This document shows positions 45,934-53,393 of a stretch of 64,000 nt of DNA, piece after piece. A program made the translations under genes and the position numbers. The first letter of the stretch is position 1. Each line of letters opens with the position of its first letter. The notes under the pieces are model-generated. The model saw nothing but the letters and a program-made list of their open reading frames with translations. It was not told the DNA's origin and did not search any database. The stretch comes from a virus. The DNA is taken from the IMG/VR virus record IMGVR_UViG_3300009430_000004, positions 124,001 to 188,000 of that record; one strand, 5' to 3'.

Positions 45934-46362
45934 TTATAGTCCAGCCTCTCTATTATTGAGTTTTAGAGCATCATCCTCTAAAATAAGTATTTCATTGATT
46001 ACATCAAATATGTCCATTGTGAACAATTTTAATGTTTTCATAGTAAACTGAGACGCACTTGTCAGATTATTTATTCTAAGAATCATAGACCATAACTCAG
46101 TTGTCCCATAAATTTCAAAACTTAATCTTTTTGGTTGAAATTTATATTTAGCGAACTCCTCTTCTGATAAAGTAACAGTTGATATTATCTTTCTAAGATG
46201 GTCATGATATTTATCTAACAACGATGTATAATTAACGATTATTCTAGTATTGTTATTATCAATAAAAGAACTTTTTAAGTGTAGCTTAGCATGGGATATG
46301 TCTTGAGTTTTACCAAACTCAATGAGGTCTTGAATAGTATTACACTTTGTTATTGTTAACAT
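45934..46362 (-). CDS. Baseplate wedge gp53-like protein
   Basis: 142 residues. The C-terminal half, FQPKRLSFEIYGTTELWSMILRINNL followed by a hydrophobic pattern and a short helical end, resembles the gp53 baseplate wedge family of T4-type phages (PkrlsydlYGtpdlwwlll.iN). AGGAGGTG precedes the ATG, 11 nt after the upstream gene. Being in an operon with a late-type promoter variant fits a virion role. The assignment rests on pattern similarity only. Confidence 0.5.
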   Translation of the reverse strand: MLTITKCNTIQDLIEFGKTQDISHAKLHLKSSFIDNNNTRIIVNYTSLLDKYHDHLRKIISTVTLSEEEFAKYKFQPKRLSFEIYGTTELWSMILRINNLTSASQFTMKTLKLFTMDIFDVINEILILEDDALKLNNREAGL

Positions 46363-46373
46363 TTTTTCACCTC

Positions 46374-46742
46374 CTAAACGTTATCTGTAATATATACAGC
46401 CCTAATGTTTCTATCCATAAAACAACAAATAAATCTAGCACCTGAATGTATGATGCCGTTTATATCAGCTTTAAATTGTAAATCCGTATTAGCAAACCTA
46501 GGTATGGTTATCCAGTTTTGTGTGGTAACTGAATTAGTTGGTGAAGGTTTGCACTCTTCGTCGTTCAAGAATATATTGCTATTGAACACGACATTGTTAG
46601 TCGAGGGGTTACCCTTGCCTATTAATGGCATAATTTTTGGGACATTCATCTTAAATGAACCGCTACCGTGACTATGATTTCCAATCAAAAAACAATACTC
46701 CATTTGATTTATATCATATTCTTCCAGACAATCCATAATCAT
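46374..46742 (-). CDS. Putative small virion protein
   Basis: 122 residues from the ATG at 46742 (AGAGGTGAT upstream; the GTG at 46751 overlaps it). Beta-rich, with GNHSHGSGSF near the N terminus and no known family. A TACA-N6-TA variant of the late promoter is positioned 30 nt upstream. Co-transcribed with the gp53-like gene, hence a baseplate or tail role is likely but unproven. Confidence 0.55.
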   Translation of the reverse strand: MIMDCLEEYDINQMEYCFLIGNHSHGSGSFKMNVPKIMPLIGKGNPSTNNVVFNSNIFLNDEECKPSPTNSVTTQNWITIPRFANTDLQFKADINGIIHSGARFICCFMDRNIRAVYITDNV

Positions 46743-46771
46743 CTTAATCACCTCTTTCTAATATATTTCCT

Positions 46772-46783
46772 TATATTAATGTA
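46772..46783 (-). promoter_or_regulatory. Late promoter variant TACA-N6-TA
   Basis: Minus-strand TACATTAATATA, 30 nt before the ATG at 46742. Confidence 0.35.
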
Positions 46784-46784
46784 G

Positions 46785-46816
46785 AAAAAAATAAGAAGAG
46801 GTGTAACCCTCTTCTT
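46785..46816 (-). terminator. Intrinsic terminator
   Basis: AAGAAGAGG/CCTCTTCTT with a T run on the minus strand. Confidence 0.8.
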
Positions 46817-47102
46817 AACAAGCGACAACAAACCATAAAATCAATACGGGATGTATCATATAAGATCCATAAAACTCAATCCTAAATTCATGAGAATCAA
46901 CACCAAATTTTTCCTCACAGAATAATTTGAATTTTTCAATATCTTCAGGTGTTACATCTTCATATTTTACGTCCATACCTGCTTCTTTTAAAGCCTCTGT
47001 AAATCTCTCATTAGGTGTCAACTCACGAAATGAAGGTTGGTCATACTTCGATTTGTATTCATCATCAAATTTGATAATAGCCTTTTTCTTTTCGGCTTCC
47101 AT
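46815..47102 (-). CDS. Hypothetical small protein
   Basis: 95 residues, acidic and helical (MEAEKKKAIIKFDDEYKSKYD...), with a hydrophobic last segment (MIHPVLILWFVVAC) that could be a membrane anchor or a buried strand. GGAGGG precedes the ATG, 11 nt after the upstream gene. A terminator follows the stop codon. Its region VTPEDIEKFKLFCEEKFGVDSHEFRI resembles KLSEEETAKVLDGFEKKFRVSTELFKLR of the protein at 44887-45213, so the two may be distant paralogues. Confidence 0.6.
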   Translation of the reverse strand: MEAEKKKAIIKFDDEYKSKYDQPSFRELTPNERFTEALKEAGMDVKYEDVTPEDIEKFKLFCEEKFGVDSHEFRIEFYGSYMIHPVLILWFVVAC

Positions 47103-47113
47103 TGTTATCCCTC

Positions 47114-47719
47114 CTACAGATTAATCTTGATGCAAATCTTTTCAGCTCTTAATTTAGCTTTATCAAGATGACCCATCAATATAAATAAATGTTGAGGTTT
47201 TGAAACTGAAAATCCATTAATGGAAATTGCGTGTTTACTTATCTCCAAATGCCATGATGCTAGAGTTAAATCTTCTACTATCACGGAATGTAAGTAAATT
47301 TCTTTCTCAAGTAGAATATCAATTATTGAACACATTAATACATTATCAACCTTTGTCTTACATAAGGTAAGGACATTCTTTACATCTAAAGAATCACCAT
47401 ATAGAATATTACTTCTGAGGTATGTTAACTGAAATATTGGTCCAGCATCTAATAGTTTGAAATCAAATATTGGATCAAGTCCAGTTGGCTTAGTTTGTTC
47501 ATATATGTCCAACACATTGGTTGGGAATAGCAATTCCATTATATCTGAATCAATTTTTCTAGCAGCTTTATTTACTGCTTCGATATCAATATCTTTTTCC
47601 ATTCCAGAAAGTTTTCTTAATATTTCTCCGAATTTGTCTTGGGGGTTTGATTTTAAATCAATACCTATAAACCCAATTGTTGGTTCTGTTCCATTCATCT
47701 TTGCTTTTTCATTAAACAT
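47114..47719 (-). CDS. Hypothetical protein
   Basis: 201 residues (MFNEKAKMNGTEPTIGFIGID...), soluble, mixed alpha/beta, with no known motif. GGGAG precedes the ATG. It is the first gene of a two-gene minus-strand unit, divergent from the Dda/RecD-like helicase. An imperfect early-type element (TGTATATTATTT, minus strand) lies in the shared upstream region at about 47785-47796. Confidence 0.6.
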   Translation of the reverse strand: MFNEKAKMNGTEPTIGFIGIDLKSNPQDKFGEILRKLSGMEKDIDIEAVNKAARKIDSDIMELLFPTNVLDIYEQTKPTGLDPIFDFKLLDAGPIFQLTYLRSNILYGDSLDVKNVLTLCKTKVDNVLMCSIIDILLEKEIYLHSVIVEDLTLASWHLEISKHAISINGFSVSKPQHLFILMGHLDKAKLRAEKICIKINL

Positions 47720-47832
47720 GTTTCCACATCTCCCTTTGTCATATTTTTTTAGTTTATTTGATTTTTACTATCTTTAATACATTTAAATAATATACAAATA
47801 AATCGGCGTTTGTTGATTAGAGGTGATGAAGA

Positions 47833-49005
47833 ATGGGAATAGAATTAAATTCGCAACAAACCGATACAGTTGATAGATTAGTTAAATGGTGGCATAGTAG
47901 AGATAAACAAACCTTTGAGATATCAGGACCTGCTGGTTCTGGTAAGACTACATTGGTTTATTATCTAATTGAGCGAATAGGGATAGACCCTAAAAAAGTA
48001 TTATTTATGGCTTATGTTGGCAAGGCAACAATGGCACTTGCTAGAAAAGGAAATTTTGCTAAGACTATACATAGCACTATTTATAGATTAGTTGAAGTTC
48101 CTAAACTAGATAATGAAGGAAATCCTATAAAGAAAAATAATAGGGTTGTAACAACAACTGTTTTTCAGAAGAAGGATAAGATAGATGATGATATACAGGC
48201 GTTAGTTATTGATGAGGGTTCTATGGTAAATAAACAGATAGCTGAGGATATACTTAGCTTTAATTTGCCAATAATTGTACTAGGAGACCTAAACCAGCTA
48301 CCCCCTGTATTCGGAGACTCTTATTTCTTACAAAAACCTGATAGTGTACTTACTCAAGTTATGAGACAGATGGAAAATGACCCAATAGTACATTTAAGTC
48401 AGAGAGCTATAAGAGGAGAATATCTAAACATAGGTAAATATGGACCTATGTGTTTTGTTATTGATAAGGAAGTTATCAATGATAATTTATTAATTAAGTC
48501 TGATATAGTTATCTGTGGAAAAAATAAAACAAGAGAAGATATCAATAACTATGTAAGACGACAAATTAAAGGAATTAAATCTGACATACCAGTTATGGGA
48601 GAAAAACTTATATGTAGACAGAATAACTGGAACCTATCTGTTGGAGGGGATATATTCCTCATAAACGGTTTAATAGGTTATATGGAGGGTATCTATCTTG
48701 ATACCTATAATAAGAAGTCTATTTGCATAGATTTCAGACCAGAGTTTATGGAAGATGACTACTTTGAGAAGATACCAATGGACTATGAATACTTATTCCA
48801 GACTTATGAGGAAAAAAAACGAGGCAAGAGAAGTTACTATAATAAGTTTGAATTTGCATATGCCATTACTGCACACTTAGCACAAGGTTCGCAGTATGAT
48901 AAAGTAATGATATATGACGAAAGAATAGGTGACAGAGATTACTATAGGAAATGGTTGTACACAGCCATAACTAGGGCTGTTAAAGGATTAGTAGTAGCTG
49001 TATAA
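47833..49005 (+). CDS. SF1B DNA helicase, RecD2/Dda-like
   Basis: 390 residues. Walker A GPAGSGKT at residues 32-39, followed by further superfamily 1 motifs: Ia (MAYVGKATMAL), II (VIDEGSM), III (GDLNQLPPV), V (YAITAHLAQGSQYDKVMI) and VI (WLYTAITRA). This is the arrangement of RecD-type and T4 Dda helicases, 5'-to-3' enzymes that act in replication start and recombination. The size is close to Dda (439 aa). AGAGGTGATG precedes the ATG. It is the only gene in its unit. Confidence 0.9.
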   Translation: MGIELNSQQTDTVDRLVKWWHSRDKQTFEISGPAGSGKTTLVYYLIERIGIDPKKVLFMAYVGKATMALARKGNFAKTIHSTIYRLVEVPKLDNEGNPIKKNNRVVTTTVFQKKDKIDDDIQALVIDEGSMVNKQIAEDILSFNLPIIVLGDLNQLPPVFGDSYFLQKPDSVLTQVMRQMENDPIVHLSQRAIRGEYLNIGKYGPMCFVIDKEVINDNLLIKSDIVICGKNKTREDINNYVRRQIKGIKSDIPVMGEKLICRQNNWNLSVGGDIFLINGLIGYMEGIYLDTYNKKSICIDFRPEFMEDDYFEKIPMDYEYLFQTYEEKKRGKRSYYNKFEFAYAITAHLAQGSQYDKVMIYDERIGDRDYYRKWLYTAITRAVKGLVVAV

Positions 49006-49121
49006 AAAAAATAATATGCGGGAGGTCTATCTATCCAGATATAACCTCCCTCTTCCTTAGGGTAATTGATAATTAGACTATATTTTTTAGTGTCTCAATT
49101 ATCATTTATGTGTATACACAA
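49004..49121 (-). ncRNA. Candidate small RNA, minus strand
   Basis: The gap between the Dda/RecD-like gene and the Lys-tailed gene holds, on the minus strand, a full early promoter (49122-49155) followed by about 110 nt without a start signal for translation. An 11-bp hairpin with one bulge pairs GATAATT-AGAC (49068-49078) with GTCT-c-AATTATC (49092-49103). GGGAGGT/ACCTCCC (49020-49026 with 49044-49050) is followed, after about 8 nt, by a run of eight T in the minus direction. The 3' hairpin may also end the plus-strand helicase transcript, so the end of the RNA is less certain than for the candidate at 59519-59687. Confidence 0.4.
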
Positions 49122-49155
49122 TTATAATATATATCTGTGTTGGACTACTTTACGG
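49122..49155 (-). promoter_or_regulatory. Two-part early promoter upstream of candidate small RNA
   Basis: Minus strand: CCGTAAAG then TATATATTATAA at the standard 21-nt spacing. TGTGTATACACA (12-nt palindrome) follows directly. Confidence 0.6.
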
Positions 49156-49186
49156 TTTTCCTAAATACAGAAAAAATAATTTAGAT

Positions 49187-49221
49187 TATATATTATATGT
49201 AGGTATCAGAACAAATTTATA
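49187..49221 (+). promoter_or_regulatory. Early-type element plus late match
   Basis: TATATATTAT at 49187-49196, and AACAAATTTATA at 49210-49221, 18 nt before the ATG at 49239. Confidence 0.5.
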
Positions 49222-49238
49222 AGAAGGGATGGGTTTAT

Positions 49239-49400
49239 ATGGAACCACCAAAGGTTTTAGCAGACCTTATGAAACCTTTGACTCAAAGGAACATACAATT
49301 GGCGACAGAAACGCCAGAAGAAAAAATGCAACGAATAAAAGACCAATTTGGTCTTTACCATGGTCCTGGTAAAAGGAAGAAAAAGAAGAAGAAAAAATAA
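49239..49400 (+). CDS. Small protein with polybasic tail
   Basis: 53 residues from the ATG at 49239: MEPPKVLADLMKPLTQRN... ending in a run of Lys/Arg (KRKKKKKKK). AGAAGGGATGGG lies upstream. Both an early-type TATATATTAT motif (49187) and an AACA-N6-TA match (49210-49221) precede it. The basic tail suggests nucleic-acid contact. Function unknown. Confidence 0.6.
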   Translation: MEPPKVLADLMKPLTQRNIQLATETPEEKMQRIKDQFGLYHGPGKRKKKKKKK

Positions 49401-49422
49401 ATATAAAAGGAGGGTGGGTTAA

Positions 49423-49701
49423 ATGGATTTAGAAAAATTGCAACAAATTATTGCTTACCTTGGAGGAGAGAATAAAATAGCAGGATTTGTATTTGACAAT
49501 AGTGGAAGAAGACTATTTGAGAAAGATTTCAGTCTTGCTAAATATCTCATTCCTGATACTGAAGTTTTAGTATTTGTGGAAAAGGATGGTTATGGAAACA
49601 CGTTTAAAGTGTTTAAAGCAGTTAGTGATATCCAGACTGTAATAGGAGTCGATGATGTTGCTACCATAGACCACATAGATACAAGATTTATAAGCATGTA
49701 A
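49423..49701 (+). CDS. Hypothetical small protein
   Basis: 92 residues (MDLEKLQQIIAYLGG...), alpha/beta, with no known domain. AAAGGAGGGTGGG precedes the ATG, 22 nt after the Lys-tailed gene. It is followed by a very strong 15-bp hairpin terminator. Confidence 0.65.
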   Translation: MDLEKLQQIIAYLGGENKIAGFVFDNSGRRLFEKDFSLAKYLIPDTEVLVFVEKDGYGNTFKVFKAVSDIQTVIGVDDVATIDHIDTRFISM

Positions 49702-49706
49702 AAAGA

Positions 49707-49748
49707 ATATGTATATAGTAGGATTTTATTCTACTATATACATATTTT
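49707..49748 (+). terminator. Intrinsic terminator
   Basis: 15-bp stem ATATGTATATAGTAG/CTACTATATACATAT with T tail. Confidence 0.85.
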
Positions 49749-49773
49749 TAATCTATATAAAGGAGGTGGGGTA

Positions 49774-50088
49774 GTGTTTGGTTTGAAAGATTCAAATATG
49801 CCTGTAACAGAATTTGATAGAGACCCTAGGAAACAAGAACTATTAGACAGATATAATCATGGAGACCCTATAGTAAAGAATGTAGTAGATAGACTCAATG
49901 ATTTAAAGTTTAATAAATCAGAAACAATTGATTGGGTCCGATATACTATCGTTAAAGAATTTGAGGATGTTATCTATTATTGCATGAAAGCTTATCAGGC
50001 TATATTGTCAGAGAAGGTTTCAAATGCTGGTAGTATATTTATCGTAGACAAATTATTTACGGTGGATGAGTTGACAAAAAAGGATTAG
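49774..50088 (+). CDS. Hypothetical small protein, GTG start
   Basis: 104 residues starting with GTG at 49774, placed by AGGAGGTGGGG just upstream. Charged and helical (MFGLKDSNMPVTEFDRDPRKQ...), with no known motif. It is the first gene after the terminator of the previous unit. Confidence 0.6.
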   Translation: MFGLKDSNMPVTEFDRDPRKQELLDRYNHGDPIVKNVVDRLNDLKFNKSETIDWVRYTIVKEFEDVIYYCMKAYQAILSEKVSNAGSIFIVDKLFTVDELTKKD

Positions 50089-50153
50089 ACCAAATAAATT
50101 ATAAATTATAATTGGGATAACAGTTAATTAAGAAATTTAACTGATATTTCAGT

Positions 50154-50167
50154 TATATATTATTATG
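50154..50167 (+). promoter_or_regulatory. Early-type element TATATATTATTATG
   Basis: Upstream of the gene at 50226, with about 58 nt between. No CGTA at the set distance. Confidence 0.45.
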
Positions 50168-50225
50168 CTGTAATCAGTAAATAAATAATCAAAAAAATAA
50201 TTATATTATTAGGAGGTAAACAATC

Positions 50226-50705
50226 ATGGCTAAAGGAAAAAGAAAATTCGTTGAGAAAATCGCTCGTATTAAGGAGCTTCAGAAAGAGGCTGAAAAGGAA
50301 AGAAGAAAGGCGATAATTGAGTGTGCTCACCAAAATGAAAAAGGCAAGCTCAAGATTCACCCAGTTAACGAAAAGGGTGATTATGAATGTAAATACTGTG
50401 AAGAGCAGTTCAACATGAACTCCATCAGCAGAAGTAACATTGAGGACGCAATCGAAACAATGCACAATGCTATTCAGCAAATCAGATGTTTCTCTGATCC
50501 TGAGGACGATGCTAAGCTTGTAAGATTACTTGGCGAACTTGACTTCAACATGCAGGAAGTTGGCGAGCTCTATGAGAGAATCGTTAACCTATACGGCAAG
50601 AACAAGAAGAAGAACAGGGGTGACAAGTACAAAGATCATGATAGCTTCGGTAGCTACGGTGCATCCTCATTAAGCTTCATTGGTGGCGGAAAGAAAAATA
50701 AATAG
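50226..50705 (+). CDS. Small charged Cys-containing protein, probably highly expressed
   Basis: 159 residues. A basic N-terminal helix is followed by a possible zinc site (CAHQNEKG...H...CKYC, about residues 36-61), a helical middle and a Gly/Ser/Lys-rich tail. Its codons differ from those of the neighbours: many C-ending codons (AAC, TTC, GGC, ATC, GAC) and AAG, as in strongly expressed genes or recent arrivals. AGGAGGT precedes the ATG, an early-type TATATATTATTATG element is at 50154, and a 32-nt perfect palindrome downstream can act as terminator. Function unknown. Confidence 0.65.
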   Translation: MAKGKRKFVEKIARIKELQKEAEKERRKAIIECAHQNEKGKLKIHPVNEKGDYECKYCEEQFNMNSISRSNIEDAIETMHNAIQQIRCFSDPEDDAKLVRLLGELDFNMQEVGELYERIVNLYGKNKKKNRGDKYKDHDSFGSYGASSLSFIGGGKKNK

Positions 50706-50737
50706 TAGAAAGCTGCATCAGTCTTTTTAGGTAGCGG

Positions 50738-50780
50738 ATGTGTAAGATGGAGTACTCCATCTTACACATTCATTTTTGTC
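50738..50780 (+). terminator. Terminator, 32-nt perfect palindrome
   Basis: Two perfect inverted halves of 16 nt (50738-50753 and 50754-50769), then TCATTTTTG. Confidence 0.75.
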
Positions 50781-50854
50781 TGTTTTACAGACAATTATTT
50801 TTTGTATCAAAAGAAATTCCAATACGTAAGGGCGTAATAAATTACAAACTAACA

Positions 50855-50866
50855 AACATTATATTG
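50855..50866 (+). promoter_or_regulatory. Late promoter variant AACA-N6-TG
   Basis: AACATTATATTG ends 27 nt before the ATG of the gyrB-like gene; the last base deviates from the usual A or T. Confidence 0.3.
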
Positions 50867-50892
50867 GAGTATATTTAAGAAGGGGTGATATA

Positions 50893-53319
50893 ATGGAAAA
50901 GTTTGTAGATGATGTTATAGAGCATAAAGAGGATGACATCGAGAAAATACAGACTAAACCCAATATGTATATCAGCTACTCAGGTAGAAGGGGTTCTAAA
51001 CAGTTAGCTTATGAAAACATCAATAATGGTATTGATGAATGCATTAACCCTAATTCACCTGGAGATGAGATTGATATTGTAATTGATGAGACTGAAAACT
51101 CAATAAGTGTAACCGATAATGGTAGAGGAATTCAGTTTGAAAAGATGGAACTTGTCTGTACAAAGTTACAGGCTGGAAGTAAATTTACTAGAGAGGGAAG
51201 CGGTGGTTCTGCTGGTGAAAACGGTGTAGGTATGACCGCTATGAATGCTCTCTCAGACTGGTTTGAAATCATTTCATATAGATATGGTGAAAGAGCCAAG
51301 GTAAGATTTGAGTTAGGAAAGCTAGTTCAACCTCTTACTGTAAAGAAAGTATCTGGGGATAAACATGGAACAACGGTCGCATTTAGACCATCATCTATGT
51401 TCCTAGGAGAAGATTGTGCTATAGACTCTGATGAGTTATTGGCATGGACTGAAAAAATTATTTGTTTAGTACCACCTGAAATAAAGGTAAACTTTAATGT
51501 GATTAAGAAAGGAAAAGAATCAACAATCCAAAAGAAATTTAGAAATAAAAATGGTCTTTACGACTATTGCAAGAAGTTGGCTAAAAAGCCGCTTATAGAC
51601 CCAATTCATTTTATGAGAACAATGAAAATGATGGAGAGAGTGAATACAATAACACCATCTAATTTAGATGATGCTATGAAATCACCAAACTCGACATTTA
51701 AAGACGTAGAACGCTTTATTGGGCTAGAAGTGGCATTTACGTTCAATTCTGGTAGTGTAGACATGGTTGCTGATTCATTCTGTAATTTTATTAACACAGT
51801 AGAGAATGGTGTGCATGTAGATGCAGTTAAAACAGGTATATTACAATACCTAACTAAACAGACAAAAGATATGATGTCTGAGAAGGAAGCTAAGAATATT
51901 GATATAACCTTTGGTGATGCAGCTCAAGGTTTAGTATTAACAGTATACTTGAGCACTAATATGCAACCTCAGTTTGCATCTCAGACTAAAGAGAAGTTAA
52001 CAAATAACGATTTCTTCAAACCTCTAAGAGATATGTCTTATAGAGCTTTGGATGAATATTTTAAGAAGAATACAAAAGAGCTGAAGAAGCTTACTGATAT
52101 GATAAAGACTAATGCTAAGGCTAGAATAGAAGCCAACAAGGTTAGAAACTCAGTCATTAAAGGTGAGACAACTTCACTCGATGAGCATAAATTAAAGAAC
52201 TTTGCTCCTGCAAATAATAAGGGTAGAAATGAGTATAGAGAGTTATTCTTGATAGAAGGAGACTCAGCAATGGGCTCTGCTAGACAAGGAAGATTCGATA
52301 ATGACACTCAAGCACTATTTGCCCTTAAGGGAGTCCCCCTAAACTCATTTAGCTTAAAGCTTGACAAAGTATTATTAAATGATGAGTTTAGAGGATTAAC
52401 AAAAGTCTTAGGTTGTAACATAGGAGAAAGATTTGACATAACTAAGTTGAAGTATAAGAAGATTATCATCATGACTGACGCAGATATTGACGGTAATAGA
52501 ATTACATCACTTATTTGTGCATTCTTCTTAGTGCATATGCCTGAGATAGTAAAACAAGGTTATCTGTATAAAGCAGTTACGCCTTTATATAAAATAAAGG
52601 ATAATAAGAAACCTTTCATACTCAATAAACAAGAGTACATTGAAGTCTTTGAGGAAAGAGTTAGAAAGAACATCAGACTTATTAATCCTGAAACAAAGGT
52701 TGTATTCAAGGAAAAAGATATGAAGGAATTCTTGTTAAATAACAGAGAATACCTTGAAGAATTAGATAGAGTAGCAAATCATTTCGCAGTACATCCTATG
52801 ATAGTTGAATTCTTAGCTATACATATGGATGATAGCGACTTCCTCAAAAAGCTTAGAAAGAAATTCCCTGAATTGAAAGTTGATGAAGACAATGTATTGT
52901 CAGGTATATATGAAGGTAGATATCAGAATATAATACTTGATAAGATATTCAATAAAAGAGTCAACACTTTGAAGACTCTTATTAGAGAAGTCAATCAGAA
53001 TAAAGCTTATTACATTCTTCATGAAGTTAGAGGTAAGGAGTTCGAAGATAGAGGGTTAATGTCAATCGGTGAGTTGTTAACATTATGTGAAAAGTTCCAA
53101 CCTGAGATAGAAATGAGGTATAAGGGACTTGGTGAGTTAGACCCAGCTAAACTAAGAGAAACAACTCTTGACCCGAATAATAGAATACTTATCAAACTTA
53201 CTCTTGAAGACTTGGAAGCAGAGTTAACTAAGTTTAGAATATTACACGGAGATGACTCTGAAGAAAGAAAGAAGCTTATGGCACACTTCAAAATCAATAG
53301 GGAAGATCTTGATAACTAA
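50893..53319 (+). CDS. gyrB: Type IIA DNA topoisomerase, ATPase/TOPRIM subunit (GyrB/ParE-like)
   Basis: 808 residues. The GHKL ATPase domain has NNGIDEC (Glu-bearing N-box), VTDNGRGI and GSAGENGVGMTAMNALS. The TOPRIM domain has FLIEGDSAMGSARQGR with Glu455 and MTDADIDGN with Asp529/531/533. The C terminus has RYKGLGELDP-type KGLGELDPAKLRETT. With the next gene it forms an A2B2 topoisomerase that relieves or introduces supercoils during replication of a very large genome. It is longer than Firmicute GyrB (about 640) because of insertions between TOPRIM and tail. Whether gyrase or topo IV cannot be told from this subunit. Confidence 0.93.
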   Translation: MEKFVDDVIEHKEDDIEKIQTKPNMYISYSGRRGSKQLAYENINNGIDECINPNSPGDEIDIVIDETENSISVTDNGRGIQFEKMELVCTKLQAGSKFTREGSGGSAGENGVGMTAMNALSDWFEIISYRYGERAKVRFELGKLVQPLTVKKVSGDKHGTTVAFRPSSMFLGEDCAIDSDELLAWTEKIICLVPPEIKVNFNVIKKGKESTIQKKFRNKNGLYDYCKKLAKKPLIDPIHFMRTMKMMERVNTITPSNLDDAMKSPNSTFKDVERFIGLEVAFTFNSGSVDMVADSFCNFINTVENGVHVDAVKTGILQYLTKQTKDMMSEKEAKNIDITFGDAAQGLVLTVYLSTNMQPQFASQTKEKLTNNDFFKPLRDMSYRALDEYFKKNTKELKKLTDMIKTNAKARIEANKVRNSVIKGETTSLDEHKLKNFAPANNKGRNEYRELFLIEGDSAMGSARQGRFDNDTQALFALKGVPLNSFSLKLDKVLLNDEFRGLTKVLGCNIGERFDITKLKYKKIIIMTDADIDGNRITSLICAFFLVHMPEIVKQGYLYKAVTPLYKIKDNKKPFILNKQEYIEVFEERVRKNIRLINPETKVVFKEKDMKEFLLNNREYLEELDRVANHFAVHPMIVEFLAIHMDDSDFLKKLRKKFPELKVDEDNVLSGIYEGRYQNIILDKIFNKRVNTLKTLIREVNQNKAYYILHEVRGKEFEDRGLMSIGELLTLCEKFQPEIEMRYKGLGELDPAKLRETTLDPNNRILIKLTLEDLEAELTKFRILHGDDSEERKKLMAHFKINREDLDN

Positions 53320-53320
53320 T

Positions 53321-53347
53321 GGGCTAGAAATCTAGCCCTATTTTTTT
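53321..53347 (+). terminator. Intrinsic terminator
   Basis: GGGCTAGA/TCTAGCCC with T run, between the two topoisomerase genes. Confidence 0.85.
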
Positions 53348-53351
53348 AAAA

Positions 53352-53361
53352 TATATATTAT
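53352..53361 (+). promoter_or_regulatory. Early-type element TATATATTAT
   Basis: Follows the terminator of the gyrB-like gene; 32 nt before the ATG of the gyrA-like gene. Confidence 0.5.
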
Positions 53362-53393
53362 TGATATAGCAATGATGAGGGAGGTAATTGTTA

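Noticed and set aside
50226-50705. C2H2 zinc finger call for the Cys-containing protein
   Set aside because: The Cys/His spacing does not fit the C2H2 finger pattern; only a possible zinc site can be stated.
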